Source: Rhizobacter sp.
GTDB lineage: Bacteria > Pseudomonadota > Gammaproteobacteria > Burkholderiales > Burkholderiaceae_C
Length of the DNA: 64,000 bases
Reading direction: 5' to 3'
NCBI GenBank assembly: GCA_019635355.1
Contig: JAHBZQ010000001.1
Location: 4,588,001-4,652,000, forward strand
Shown here: piece after piece, positions 43,660 through 54,700 of the stretch
How the letters are laid out: every line of letters begins with the position of its first letter
How positions within the stretch are numbered: position 1 is the stretch's first letter
Program-made: the position numbers and the translations under genes
Notes under the pieces: generated by a model
What the model saw: the letters and a program-made list of their open reading frames with translations, nothing else
Databases searched by the model: none
Told to the model about the DNA's origin: nothing

Positions 43660-45009
43660 ATGTTGAAACGGCTGGCGAGCCTGTGGAGGCACCGGCAGCG
43701 CTGGCTGGCGCTGCCGCCCCACGACCTGCTGCGCGACGCGGCGTATCGGCGCCTGTGGAGCTCGATCCTCATCAGCTCCTTCGGCGGACAGGTGACGATG
43801 CTCGCCTTGCCGCTCACGGCGGCGGTGCTGCTGCATGCCACGCCGATGCAGATGGGGCTGCTCACCGCGACGGAGATCGTGCCCTTCGTGCTCTTCTCGC
43901 TGCCGGCCGGCGTGTGGCTCGACCGCGTGCGCAAGCTACCGGTCTATGCCTTCGGCGAGTGCCTGCTGGCGCTGGTGGTGGCAAGCGTCACGCTCGCGTG
44001 GTGGCTCGGTTGGCTGACGATGACCTGGCTCTACCTCGTCGGCTTCATCATCGGCTCGGTGTACACCGTGGCCGGCTCCGCTGCGCAGATCGTGCTGACG
44101 CAGGTGGTCACGCGCGACCGCCTGGTCGAAGCGCATGCGAAGAATGCGCTGGCCACCTCAGGCGCCGAGGTGGCCGGCCCCGGCGTGGCCGGCGCGCTCA
44201 TCAAGCTCGTGGGGGCGCCGCTCGCCCTGCTGGCCGATGCGGTGCTGCTGGTGGTGTCGGCCCTGATCCTGCGCGGCATCGAGATCAAGGAAGACCGCCG
44301 AGCGCTGCGAGACGCCGACTTCTGGCGTGACCTCAAGACCGGCGTGCGCTTCGTGCTCGGCACGCCCTTGCTGGTGTCGCTCGCGGTGACGATGGGCCTC
44401 TGGCAGATGTGCCACCACGCGGCCATCGTGGTGCAGATCCTGGTGGCCACGCGCACGCTCGGGCTGAGCGAGCAGCAGGTCGGCCTGAGCTACGTGGGCA
44501 TGGGCGTGGGCACCATCGTCGCGAGCGTGTTCGGCAACCGCATCAGCCGGCGTGTGGGCCCGGGGCCGAGCCTCCTGATCGGCTTTGCGGTGTGTGGCGC
44601 GGGCTGGCTGCTGCTCGCGGTGGCGCCGGCCAACCGCTGGGGCGTGGCGGCGTTCGCCGCGATGCTGGTGCTCTTCAGCGCGGGTGCGGTGCTCGTCTTC
44701 ATCAATTTCCTCGCGATGCGACAGGCGGTGACGCCCGAGCCGCCGCTGGGCCGCATGACGAGTGCAATGCGCTGGTTCACGCTGATGCCCGCGGGACCGG
44801 GGGCGCTGCTCGGCGGCCTGCTGGGCCAGACCGTCGGGCTGCAGGCGGCGATGGGCTTTGCCGGTGCCACGGCGCTGCTGCTCGCGGTGGCGGCGTGGCG
44901 CTACTCGGCGATCGCGGAGGTGAAGACGCTGCCGAAGGCGGAGCTGGCCGAAGACTGGGTGGGGGCCGAGGCCAGCGTGTCGCCGGCCTCGGTGCTGGAG
45001 CGCACGTGA
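43660..45009 (+). CDS. MFS exporter, EntS/MFS_3-like
   Basis: The 449-residue protein has about twelve helices. The N-terminal part FRRLW-like YRRLWSSILISSFGGQVTML, the loop LPAGVWLDRVRKLPV, and AKNALATSGAEVAGPGVAGAL resemble the enterobactin-exporter-like branch (MFS_3, transmembrane secretion effector). Export of a small compound across the inner membrane is likely; the compound is unknown. GAGGAG lies 10 bp before the ATG at 43660. It is probably a single-gene unit. Confidence 0.82.
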   Translation: MLKRLASLWRHRQRWLALPPHDLLRDAAYRRLWSSILISSFGGQVTMLALPLTAAVLLHATPMQMGLLTATEIVPFVLFSLPAGVWLDRVRKLPVYAFGECLLALVVASVTLAWWLGWLTMTWLYLVGFIIGSVYTVAGSAAQIVLTQVVTRDRLVEAHAKNALATSGAEVAGPGVAGALIKLVGAPLALLADAVLLVVSALILRGIEIKEDRRALRDADFWRDLKTGVRFVLGTPLLVSLAVTMGLWQMCHHAAIVVQILVATRTLGLSEQQVGLSYVGMGVGTIVASVFGNRISRRVGPGPSLLIGFAVCGAGWLLLAVAPANRWGVAAFAAMLVLFSAGAVLVFINFLAMRQAVTPEPPLGRMTSAMRWFTLMPAGPGALLGGLLGQTVGLQAAMGFAGATALLLAVAAWRYSAIAEVKTLPKAELAEDWVGAEASVSPASVLERT

Positions 45010-45015
45010 CGGGTG

Positions 45016-46614
45016 TCAGGGGATGTGGGTCGTGAGGCGCACCAGCGAGTTGGCCGTGCCGGGGCGGGCCAGGTAGAAGTCCGTCACGAAGCCGGGTGTC
45101 GACAAGAGCGCAGCGGTGGCGGCGAGCACAGTCGGCCGGCCGCTGAAGCCCCAGCCGCTGACGTAGAGGCTGAAGATATCGGCGCTGTTGTACGAGAGCG
45201 TGCCCAGTGCCGTGGTGCTGCCGGACTGGAGGTCGTGCGACCTGATCGTGCCGTTGGTGCAGTGGCCTGCGCTTGGCACGTCGCACCACATCACGGTGTC
45301 GAGGTTGCCGATGGACATGTTCTGCACCGCCGGGTTGCTCACCGGCATCGGGTAGCCGCTGTTGAGGGCGGTGATCAGCCGGTCGTTGCTGCCATCGATG
45401 CCGATGCGGCGCATCACCCGCGACGAGCCCAGGTTGCTGTACACCACGTCGTTGCCATGGACGCCGACCACGTACTTCGAGCCGAAGGCGGTGGCCAGCG
45501 CCAGTGGCGTGCCGCCCAGCTTGGGCACGGAGAACACCTGGCCGACGCTGGTGTCGGCGCCCTGTTGGACGACGACGTGGCCGTTGGTCATCCCGCGCAG
45601 GGTCACGCTGCTGCCATCCGCACTGGCCATCGTGGCGAGGTTGCTCACCGTGCCGCTCGCGTCGATGCGGCGCAGCAGGAACCCGCTGATGCAGTACATC
45701 GCGATGTCGTCGCTCACGCATTCGGCATCGCCATTGCTGCTGACGGTGATCGAGAAAGGCGTGGACGGCGAGGAGAGCGTGGCCGAGCCGGCAGACCAGT
45801 CGAGGCGGACGACCGAGGTGCCCGATCTCGCGTAGGCGCTCGTGGTGAGCGGCCCGCCCGGCCGGAAGGCCAGCAGTTCGAGCGGCAGTCGTCCCGCGCC
45901 ACCGACGACGTCGCTCACGTAGGCGAGGGTGGGGCTGTAGAGCGCCAGCTTGGCGGGAACCGTGCGGCTGTCGTAGGCGATGAAGCCGAGCAGCGCAGCG
46001 CTGGCCGGGTCCGGCAGCGCGCTCGTGATGCGCACGCCGTCGGGCAGCGAGGTCGGGAGATCGGTGGCCGGCGTGCCGTGGCGGACGAACACCGTGCGGT
46101 TGTCAGGGCCGGCGAAGCAGCTGCCGTCGGCGCCCGAGGTGGTGACTTCGACCCAGCCGTCATCGCCGCTGCTGTATGAGAACGGGTGCCAATCGTCGAC
46201 AGAGCACGCGTCGGCCACCGACGAGATCTGCCGTGGCTGGGTGTTCTGGTTCTTGCGCAGGCTGACCTGGAACAGGCGCCCGTTGCGCACGTAGTACACC
46301 GCGGTGCTGCTGCCCAGCGTCAGGCGGCGGCCGGTGGTGTCGAAGCTGAGGTGCGACACCTCGAGGTACTGGTCGACGAGCGTCGAGAGCCGCAAGGGCG
46401 TCGGCTGTGCCGGGTCGACCACCACCAGGGTTTCGGCCTGGCCGGTGGGGCCGAAGCCTGCTACCAGCAGCTCTTCCTGCGCGGGAGGTGGGGGCGGCGG
46501 AGGGGGCGGCGTGCCGGGGGCGTTGCTGCCGCCATCGTTGCCACCACCACCGCATGCGCTGACGAGCAGCACAGCACTGCACAGCGCCCACAGGCGGGCG
46601 CGAGACTTGTTCAT
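45016..46614 (-). CDS. lipoprotein of unknown function, beta-rich
   Basis: The 532-residue protein has a lipobox LVSAC with Cys21, a GGGG spacer and a nine-proline tract (about residues 36-44), then a long domain rich in short strands and turns (for example VVVQQGADTSVGQVFSV and VVYSNLGSSRVMRRIGIDG). This suggests a beta-propeller-like surface or periplasmic lipoprotein. I do not recognise a family. A GGGAGGAAACC site precedes the ATG complementary to 46612-46614. It lies 53 bp downstream of ugpQ on the same strand, but a separate promoter is possible. Confidence 0.72.
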   Translation of the reverse strand: MNKSRARLWALCSAVLLVSACGGGGNDGGSNAPGTPPPPPPPPPAQEELLVAGFGPTGQAETLVVVDPAQPTPLRLSTLVDQYLEVSHLSFDTTGRRLTLGSSTAVYYVRNGRLFQVSLRKNQNTQPRQISSVADACSVDDWHPFSYSSGDDGWVEVTTSGADGSCFAGPDNRTVFVRHGTPATDLPTSLPDGVRITSALPDPASAALLGFIAYDSRTVPAKLALYSPTLAYVSDVVGGAGRLPLELLAFRPGGPLTTSAYARSGTSVVRLDWSAGSATLSSPSTPFSITVSSNGDAECVSDDIAMYCISGFLLRRIDASGTVSNLATMASADGSSVTLRGMTNGHVVVQQGADTSVGQVFSVPKLGGTPLALATAFGSKYVVGVHGNDVVYSNLGSSRVMRRIGIDGSNDRLITALNSGYPMPVSNPAVQNMSIGNLDTVMWCDVPSAGHCTNGTIRSHDLQSGSTTALGTLSYNSADIFSLYVSGWGFSGRPTVLAATAALLSTPGFVTDFYLARPGTANSLVRLTTHIP

Positions 46615-46667
46615 GGTTTCCTCCCTCTGTTGATTCCTACCGGCTTCTTCGAGCCGGCCCGCCGATT

Positions 46668-47398
46668 CTAGAAAGGCGGGAAGCGGTCCACCGCGTCGGT
46701 GATCAGCCCGTCGATGCTGGCGTCGAGCAGGCGCTGCGCGTCTTCCGTTTCGTTGACGGTGTAGCTCAGCACCCGCAGCCCTCGGCCATGCGCCTGGGCG
46801 ATCGACTGGGCATCGAGCACGCGGTGGTTGGCCACGATGGCCACGCAGTCGAGCGCCAGCGCTTCGGTGAGCCAGCCGTCGCGCAGGCTGTCGAGCAGCA
46901 GCGCGCGCGGCAGCTCGGGGCGTACCGCGCGTGCGGCGGCGAGGGCGTCTGGCTGGAAGGAACTGAGCAGAGGCTTCACCGCTTCGTCGGCCCACAGCGT
47001 GGCGGCACGCTCGGCCACCACCCGCCCCGTGGCTTCGTTGTGGCCCGGGGTCGGCTTGATCTCGATGTTGAGCGCAAAGCGGTTGCGGATGCAGTAGGTG
47101 GCAATGGCGTCGAGCGTGGGCAAGGGCTCGCCGGCGTAGGCGCGGCTGTGCCAGCCGCCGGCGTCGAGTTGAGAGAGCGCAGACCAGCTGCGATCGGCGG
47201 CCACGCCTTCTTCCGGGGTGGTGCGCTGCAGGGTCGCGTCATGCAGCAGGAAGGGCACGCCGTCGGCGGACAGCTTCACATCGCATTCGAAGGCGCGGTA
47301 GCCGTGCGAGGCGCCGAGCCGGAAGGCGGCCAGCGTGTTCTCAGGCGCGAGCTTGCCCGCGCCGCGGTGGGCGATCCACTTCGGATAAGGCCAGACGT

Positions 47399-47402
<4 letters not shown>
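46668..47402 (-). CDS. ugpQ: glycerophosphodiester phosphodiesterase
   Basis: The 244-residue protein has the GDPD motifs: IAHRGAGKLAPENTLAAF (His and Asn-Thr-rich site), ECDVKLSADGVPFLLHD with the metal-binding Glu-Asp and catalytic His, and NIEIKPTPG. It hydrolyses glycerophosphodiesters to glycerol-3-phosphate and an alcohol in the cytoplasm. It is the last ugp gene, overlapping ugpC by 4 bases (ATGA). No signal peptide is seen, which fits UgpQ. Confidence 0.93.
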
Positions 47403-48466
<1,064 letters not shown>

Positions 48467-48483
48467 GTTTTGTTTCTCGGTCG

Positions 48484-49335
48484 CTATTTTTCGGTATCCA
48501 CCAGGCCCTTGACGAACCAGCGCTGCATGAGCAGCACCACCGCCGCGGGCGGCAGCATGGCGAGCACGGCGGTGGCCATCACGATGTTCCAGTCGGTGGC
48601 GGCGTCACCGCCGCTGATCATGCGTTTGATGCCAATCACCACCGGGTACATGCTTTCGTCGGTGGTCACGAGCAAGGGCCAGAGGTATTGGTTCCAGCCG
48701 TAGATGAACTGGATGACGAAGAGCGCCGCGCAGCTGGTGGCCGACAAGGGCACCAGCACGTCGAGGAAGAAGCGCATCGGGCCGGCGCCGTCGATGCGGG
48801 CGGCTTCGGCGAGTTCATCGGGCACGGTGAGGAAGAACTGGCGGAAGAGGAAGGTGGCGGTGGCCGAGGCGATCAGCGGCACCGTGAGGCCGGCGTAGCT
48901 GTTGAGCAGGCCGAAGTCGGACACCACCTGGTAGGTGGGCCCGATGCGCACTTCCACCGGCAGCATCAGCGTGACGAAGATGCCCCAGAACACAGCCATG
49001 CGGAACGGGAAGCGGAAGTACACGATGGCAAAGGCCGACAGCAGCGAGATCGCGATCTTGCCGAAGGCGATCACGAGCGCCGTGACGAGGCTGATGAACA
49101 TCATGCGGCCAACCGGCGCATTGGAAGCCGCGCCCATGCCCGTGCCCTTGAGCGCGGCGATGTAGTTCTCGACGAGGTGCGAGCCGGGCACGAGCGACAT
49201 CGGCGCCTGCAGGATCTCGTCGGCGGTTTGCGTCGACGCCACGAAGGTCACGTAGAGCGGGAAGGCGACGATGAGCACGCCGAGGACGAGCACGACGTGG
49301 GCGAGGATGCCGAGGGTGGGGCGGCGTTCGACCAT
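48484..49335 (-). CDS. ugpE: sn-glycerol-3-phosphate ABC transporter permease UgpE
   Basis: The 283-residue protein has six helices and the permease EAA-type loop (ELAEAARIDGAGPMRFFLDVLVPL). N-terminal PTLGILAHVVLVLGVLIVAFPLY and the ending LLMQRWFVKGLVDTEK are usual for UgpE/MalG-type permeases. It pairs with UgpA in the membrane and lies 1 bp after the ugpA stop. Confidence 0.94.
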   Translation of the reverse strand: MVERRPTLGILAHVVLVLGVLIVAFPLYVTFVASTQTADEILQAPMSLVPGSHLVENYIAALKGTGMGAASNAPVGRMMFISLVTALVIAFGKIAISLLSAFAIVYFRFPFRMAVFWGIFVTLMLPVEVRIGPTYQVVSDFGLLNSYAGLTVPLIASATATFLFRQFFLTVPDELAEAARIDGAGPMRFFLDVLVPLSATSCAALFVIQFIYGWNQYLWPLLVTTDESMYPVVIGIKRMISGGDAATDWNIVMATAVLAMLPPAAVVLLMQRWFVKGLVDTEK

Positions 49336-49336
49336 C

Positions 49337-50224
49337 TCAGTAGCTCACCTTCTTTTCAACAAACCGGAACTGGATGACGGTGAGCGCGATGACGATCCCC
49401 ATCAGCACCACCGACTGCGCCGCCGAGCCGCCGAGGTCGAGCGCCTTGAAGCCGTCGTAGTAGACCTTGTAGACGAGGATGGCGGTGTCTTTCCCCGGGC
49501 CGCCCTGCGTGGCGGCGTCGACGATGGCGAAGGTGTCGAAGAAGGCATACACCACGTTGATCACGAAGAGGAAGAAGGTGGTGGGCGAGAGCAGCGGAAA
49601 CTGGATGGTCCAGAACCGGCGCCACGGGCGCGCCCCGTCGATGGCCGCCGCTTCGATCAGCGAGCGCGGAATGCTCTGCAGGCCCGCGAGGAAGAAGAGG
49701 AAGTTGTACGAGATCTGCTTCCACACCGCGGCCAGCACGATGAGCGTCATCGCATGTTCGCTGTTGAGCAGGTGGTTCCAGTCGATGCCGAAGGCGCGCA
49801 GCGCATACGACACGATGCCGATCGAGGGCGCGAACATGAAGAGCCACAGCACCCCGGCCACTGCCGGCGCCACGGCATAGGGCCAGATGAGCAGCGTGCG
49901 GTAGACCAGCGCGCCGCGCACCACGCGGTCGGCAAACACCGCGAGCAGCAGCGAGAGGCCGAGGCCCAGCCCGGCCACCAGCACCGAGAAGATCGCCGTG
50001 GTCTTGAAGCTCGCGACGTAGGTGTCGTCGGCGAAGAGGCGGGCGAAGTTTTCCAGCCCCACCCACTCGGTGGAGGTGCCGAAGGCGTCGGACTGCTGGA
50101 ACGACTGCAGCAGCGCCTGCGCCGCCGGCCAGAAGAAGAACGCACCGATCACGGCCGCCTGGGGTGCGACCAGCACCCAAGGCAGCCAGGCGGAGCGGAA
50201 GACGACTCGCTTTTCGGAGGCCAC
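49337..50224 (-). CDS. ugpA: sn-glycerol-3-phosphate ABC transporter permease UgpA
   Basis: The 295-residue protein has six helices and the EAA loop (LIEAAAIDGARPWRRFWTIQFPLL). The N-terminus KRVVFRSAWLPWVLVAPQAAV fits UgpA. The start is GTG complementary to 50222-50224, 6 bp after the ugpB stop; an ATG start would lose conserved residues. It forms the translocation pore with UgpE. Confidence 0.94.
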   Translation of the reverse strand: MASEKRVVFRSAWLPWVLVAPQAAVIGAFFFWPAAQALLQSFQQSDAFGTSTEWVGLENFARLFADDTYVASFKTTAIFSVLVAGLGLGLSLLLAVFADRVVRGALVYRTLLIWPYAVAPAVAGVLWLFMFAPSIGIVSYALRAFGIDWNHLLNSEHAMTLIVLAAVWKQISYNFLFFLAGLQSIPRSLIEAAAIDGARPWRRFWTIQFPLLSPTTFFLFVINVVYAFFDTFAIVDAATQGGPGKDTAILVYKVYYDGFKALDLGGSAAQSVVLMGIVIALTVIQFRFVEKKVSY

Positions 50225-50230
50225 GGGGGC

Positions 50231-51544
50231 TTATTTGTTGGACTTCTCGAAGCGCTCCAGCAGCTCGTTGCCTCGCTTCACTGCACTGTCCAGGGCCTCC
50301 TTCGCGCCCTTCTTGCCGGCCCACACCTGCTCGAGCTCTTCATCCACGATGGCGCGGATCTGCAGCATGTTGCCAAGGCGCACGCCGCGCGACTTGTCGG
50401 TCGTCTTGCGGATCATCTGGTTCACCGCGGTGTCGGTGCCGGGGTTCTGCTTGTAGAAGCCCGACTTCTCGGTGACCTGGAAGGCGGCCATCGTGACCGG
50501 CAGGTAGCCCGTGCGCTGGTGGCTCTTGGCCTGGACTTCGGGGTCGCTCAGGTAGTTGAAGAAGGCGGCCACGCCCTTGTATTCGGCCGGCTTCTTGCCT
50601 GCCATCACCCACAGCGAAGCGCCGCCGATCACGGTGTTCTGCGGCGTGCCGGGCACGTCGGGGTAGTAGGGCAGGGGAGCGATGCCGAAGTCGAACTTGG
50701 CGTTCTTCTTGATGCTCGCATAGGTGGACGACGAGGCCGTGGCCATCGCGCACTCACCCGAGTAGAAGGGCGCGTCGGGCAGGTTTCCGCGGCCGCGGTA
50801 GACGAAGAGCCCCTGCTTGGCCATGTTGGCCAGGTTCTCGATGTGGCGCACGTGCAGCGGGCTGTTGAACTGCAGGCGGGCGCTGTTGCCGCCGAAGCCG
50901 TTGTTCTGGCTGGCGAAGAGCGTGTTGTGCCAGGTCGAGAAGCTTTCGAGCTGCGTCCAGCCCTGCCAGCTGGTGGTGAAGGGGCAGGTGATGCCCGAGG
51001 CCTTGAGCTTGGCCGCGGCGGACACGAGCTCGGGCCAGGTGGCGGGCGGCTTGTTGGGGTCGAGGCCGGCCTTGCGGAAGGCGTCCTTGTTGTAGTTGAG
51101 GACGGTGGTGGAGCTGTTGAGCGGGTAGCTCAGCATCTGGCCATTCGGTGCGGTGTAGTAACCGACCACGGCCGAGATGTAGCCCTTGGGGTCGAACTTG
51201 TAGCCGGCGTCGGCCAGCACCTTGCCGGCCGGCACGATGGCGCCCTTGCTCGACATCATGGTGGCGGTGCCCACCTCGAACACCTGCGCGATGTGCGGTG
51301 CGTTGCCGGCGCGGTAGGCGGCGATGGCCGCGGTCATGGATTCTTCGTACTGCCCCTTATAGGTGGGGACGACCTTGTAGTCCTTCTGGCTGGCGTTGAA
51401 GCCGTTGGCCAGGTCGACCACCCAGTCGTTGAGGCCGCCGGTCATGGAGTGCCACCACTGGATCTCGACCTGGGCCTGGGCGGGTGCGGCCAGGGCGATG
51501 GCGAGTGCGGGGGCGGCGAGGGCAAAGCGGACGATTTTTTTCAT
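50231..51544 (-). CDS. ugpB: sn-glycerol-3-phosphate-binding periplasmic protein
   Basis: The 437-residue precursor has a signal peptide cut near AQAQ-25 and a periplasmic binding-protein fold beginning VEIQWWHSMTGGLNDWV. Further blocks are YNKDAFRKAGLDPNKPPATW and GGASLWVMAGKKPAEYKG. It delivers glycerol-3-phosphate or diesters to UgpAE. As the first gene of ugpBAECQ it is expected to be controlled by phosphate starvation; a PhoB box was not convincingly found. Confidence 0.95.
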   Translation of the reverse strand: MKKIVRFALAAPALAIALAAPAQAQVEIQWWHSMTGGLNDWVVDLANGFNASQKDYKVVPTYKGQYEESMTAAIAAYRAGNAPHIAQVFEVGTATMMSSKGAIVPAGKVLADAGYKFDPKGYISAVVGYYTAPNGQMLSYPLNSSTTVLNYNKDAFRKAGLDPNKPPATWPELVSAAAKLKASGITCPFTTSWQGWTQLESFSTWHNTLFASQNNGFGGNSARLQFNSPLHVRHIENLANMAKQGLFVYRGRGNLPDAPFYSGECAMATASSSTYASIKKNAKFDFGIAPLPYYPDVPGTPQNTVIGGASLWVMAGKKPAEYKGVAAFFNYLSDPEVQAKSHQRTGYLPVTMAAFQVTEKSGFYKQNPGTDTAVNQMIRKTTDKSRGVRLGNMLQIRAIVDEELEQVWAGKKGAKEALDSAVKRGNELLERFEKSNK

Positions 51545-51755
51545 GGGGTCTCCGGGGATGGGTCAGGTCTGGCTTTTGGCCAGCCCGACAGTGTGAGTCG
51601 AGCTCGTGACAGGCGTGTTTATGTCGTGCGCGGGCAGGCCGATCAACGGGGATAACCCGCCGACAGGGCCATGGGGTGAGCGCCCCGGGCGCCCGGGAGG
51701 TGGGCGGTATCATTCGCGTCCAAGTGCTAGCAGGCGAGAGGGTCGCCTGAAGTCC

Positions 51756-54700
51756 ATGAACGCACCCATTCCGCTCGACCAGATTGCCGCGGCCCATGCC
51801 GCGCCCCACGCGCCGCGCCTGCGCGAAATTCCCTACAACTACACCTCCTTCTCAGACCGCGAGATCGTCATCCGGCTGCTGGGCTCGCGGGCCTGGGAGC
51901 TTTTGAACAAGCTTCGCGACGAGCGCCAGACCGGCCGCTCGGCCCGCATGCTGTACGAGGTGCTGGGCGACATCTGGGTGGTGCAGCGCAACCCGTATCT
52001 TCAAGACGACCTGCTGGACAACCCGCGCCGCCGCAAGCAGCTGATCGATGCACTGAACCACCGCCTGGGCGAGGTGCAGGCGCGCCGCAAGCCCGAGGGG
52101 CATGACGACAGCGCGGGCTCGCGCGACGCCTCGGTCGGCGAGCTGCTGACGCTGGCGCACGCGGCGGTGAAGTCGTTTGCCGATCTCTTCGACAAGACCG
52201 CCGAGCTGCGCCGCCGAGCGACCAAGGTGCTGGGCCGCCACACGGCGAAAGACAACATCAAGTTCGACGGCCTGTCGCGTGTGTCGCACGTGACCGATGC
52301 GACCGACTGGCGCGTGGAATACCCCTTCGTCGTGCTCACGCCTGACAGCGAGGCCGAGATGGCGGCGCTGGTGAAGGATTGCATCGAGCTCGGCCTCACC
52401 ATCATCCCGCGTGGGGGTGGCACCGGCTACACCGGCGGCGCCGTGCCGCTGACCTGGAACAGCGCGGTCATCAACACCGAGAAGCTCGAGGCGATGACCG
52501 AGGTCGAAATGGTCAAGCTGCCCGGTCTCGACCGCGAGGTGGCGACCATCTGGACCGAAGCCGGCGTGGTCACGCAGCGCGTGGCCGATGCGGCCGAGCG
52601 TGGCGGCCATGTGTTCGCCGTGGACCCGACGTCTGCCGAAGCCTCGTGCATCGGCGGCAACATCGCGATGAACGCCGGCGGCAAGAAGGCCGTGCTGTGG
52701 GGCACCGCGCTCGACAACCTCGCCTCCTGGCGCATGGTCACGCCTGACGCGAAGTGGCTGGAGGTGGTGCGCCTGGACCACAACCTCGGCAAGATCCACG
52801 ACGTCGAGTTCGCGACCTTCGAGCTGCGCTACTTCGATGCCAGCGGCAAGACGCTGGAGCGCACCGAGACGCTCAAGATCCCCGGCCGCACCTTCCGCAA
52901 GGAAGGCCTCGGCAAGGACGTCACCGACAAGTTCCTCGCCGGCCTGCCCGGCATCCAGAAGGAAGGCTGCGACGGCCTCATCACCAGCGCCCGCTGGGTG
53001 GTGCACAAGATGCCGGCACACACGCGCACGGTGTGCCTGGAGTTCTTCGGCAACGCGCACGATGCGGTGCCTTCGATCGTCGAGATCAAGGACTTCATGT
53101 TCGCCGAGCAGAAGAAGCCCGGCGGCGCGATCCTCGCCGGCCTGGAGCACCTGGATGACCGCTACCTCAAGGCCGTGGGTTATGCGACCAAGAGCAAGCG
53201 CGGCGGCCTGCCGAAGATGGTGCTGATCGGCGACATCGCCGGCGACGACCCCGATGCAGTGGCCCGCGCCACCAGCGAGGTGGTGCGCATGGCCAACGGC
53301 CGCGCCGGCGAAGGCTTTGTGGCGGTGAGCGCCGATGCGCGCAAGAAGTTCTGGCTCGACCGCAAGCGCACCGCGGCCATCAGCCGCCACACCAACGCCT
53401 TCAAGGTCAACGAAGACGTGGTGATCCCGCTGCCGCGCATGGGCGAGTACACCAACGGCATCGAGCGCATCAACATCGAGCTCTCCTTGCGCAACAAGCT
53501 GGCGCTGGTCGATGCGCTGGAAGCCTTCTTCCAGCGTGGCAACCTGCCCTTGGGCAAGAGCGACGACGCAGGCGAGATCGCAAGCGCCGAGCTGCTCGAA
53601 GACCGCGTGCAGCAGGCCCTCTCGCTGCTGCGCGAGGTGCGCGAGTTGTGGAGCCATTGGCTGCACCACCTCGACGACACGCACCCCCAAAGCGGCCGCA
53701 CGTTCTTCGCCGACCTTCAGGACCATTCGCTGCGCGCATCGTGGAAGACGCAGATCCGCGCCAAGCTGCAGGCCATCTTCGCCGGCTCGGCCTTGAAGCC
53801 CATCGTCGACGAAGCCCAGCGCATCCACAAGGAGGTGCTGCGCGGACGTGTGTGGGTGGCGTTGCACATGCATGCCGGCGACGGCAACGTGCACACCAAC
53901 ATCCCGGTGAACAGCGACAACTACGAGATGCTGCAAACGGCGCACGAAGCCGTGGCGCGCATCATGAAGCTCGCACGTTCATTGAACGGCGTGATCTCGG
54001 GCGAGCACGGCATCGGCATCACGAAGCTCGAGTTCCTCACTGACGAGGAGATCGCCGACTTCACCGCCTACAAGCAGCGTGTGGACCCCGAAGGGCGCTT
54101 CAACAAGGGCAAGCTCTTGCGAGACCCGGCGCTGAAGGCCGACCTGACCAACGCCTACACGCCAAGCTTCGGCCTGATGGGGCACGAGTCGCTGATCATG
54201 CAGCAGAGCGACATCGGCGACATCGCAGCCTCGATGAAGGACTGCCTGCGCTGCGGCAAGTGCAAGCCGGTGTGCGCCACGCACGTGCCGCGCGCCAACC
54301 TGCTCTACAGCCCGCGCAACAAGATCCTCGCGACCTCGTTGTTGGTCGAAGCCTTCCTCTACGAAGAGCAGACGCGCCGCGGCGTGAGCATCAAGCACTG
54401 GGCCGAGTTCGAAGACGTGGCCGACCACTGCACCGTCTGCCACAAGTGCCTGACGCCGTGCCCGGTCAACATCGACTTCGGCGACGTGTCGATGAACATG
54501 CGCAACCTGCTGCGCAAGATGGGCAAGAAGAGCTTCCGCCCGGGCAACAAGATGGCGATGCTGATGCTCAACGCCACCAACCCCGAGACGATCAAGCTCC
54601 TGCGCGCCGGCATGGTCGACGTGGGCTTCAAGGCCCAGCGTGCCGCCAACAACCTGCTGCGCGGCCTCGCGAAGAAGCAGACGGCTGCGCCGAAGTCGAC

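Noticed and set aside
51585..51612. Pho box upstream of ugpB
   Set aside because: Two CTGTC half-sites exist on the minus strand, but they are 21 bases apart and the unit between them does not match, so the 11-base periodicity of a Pho box is not met.
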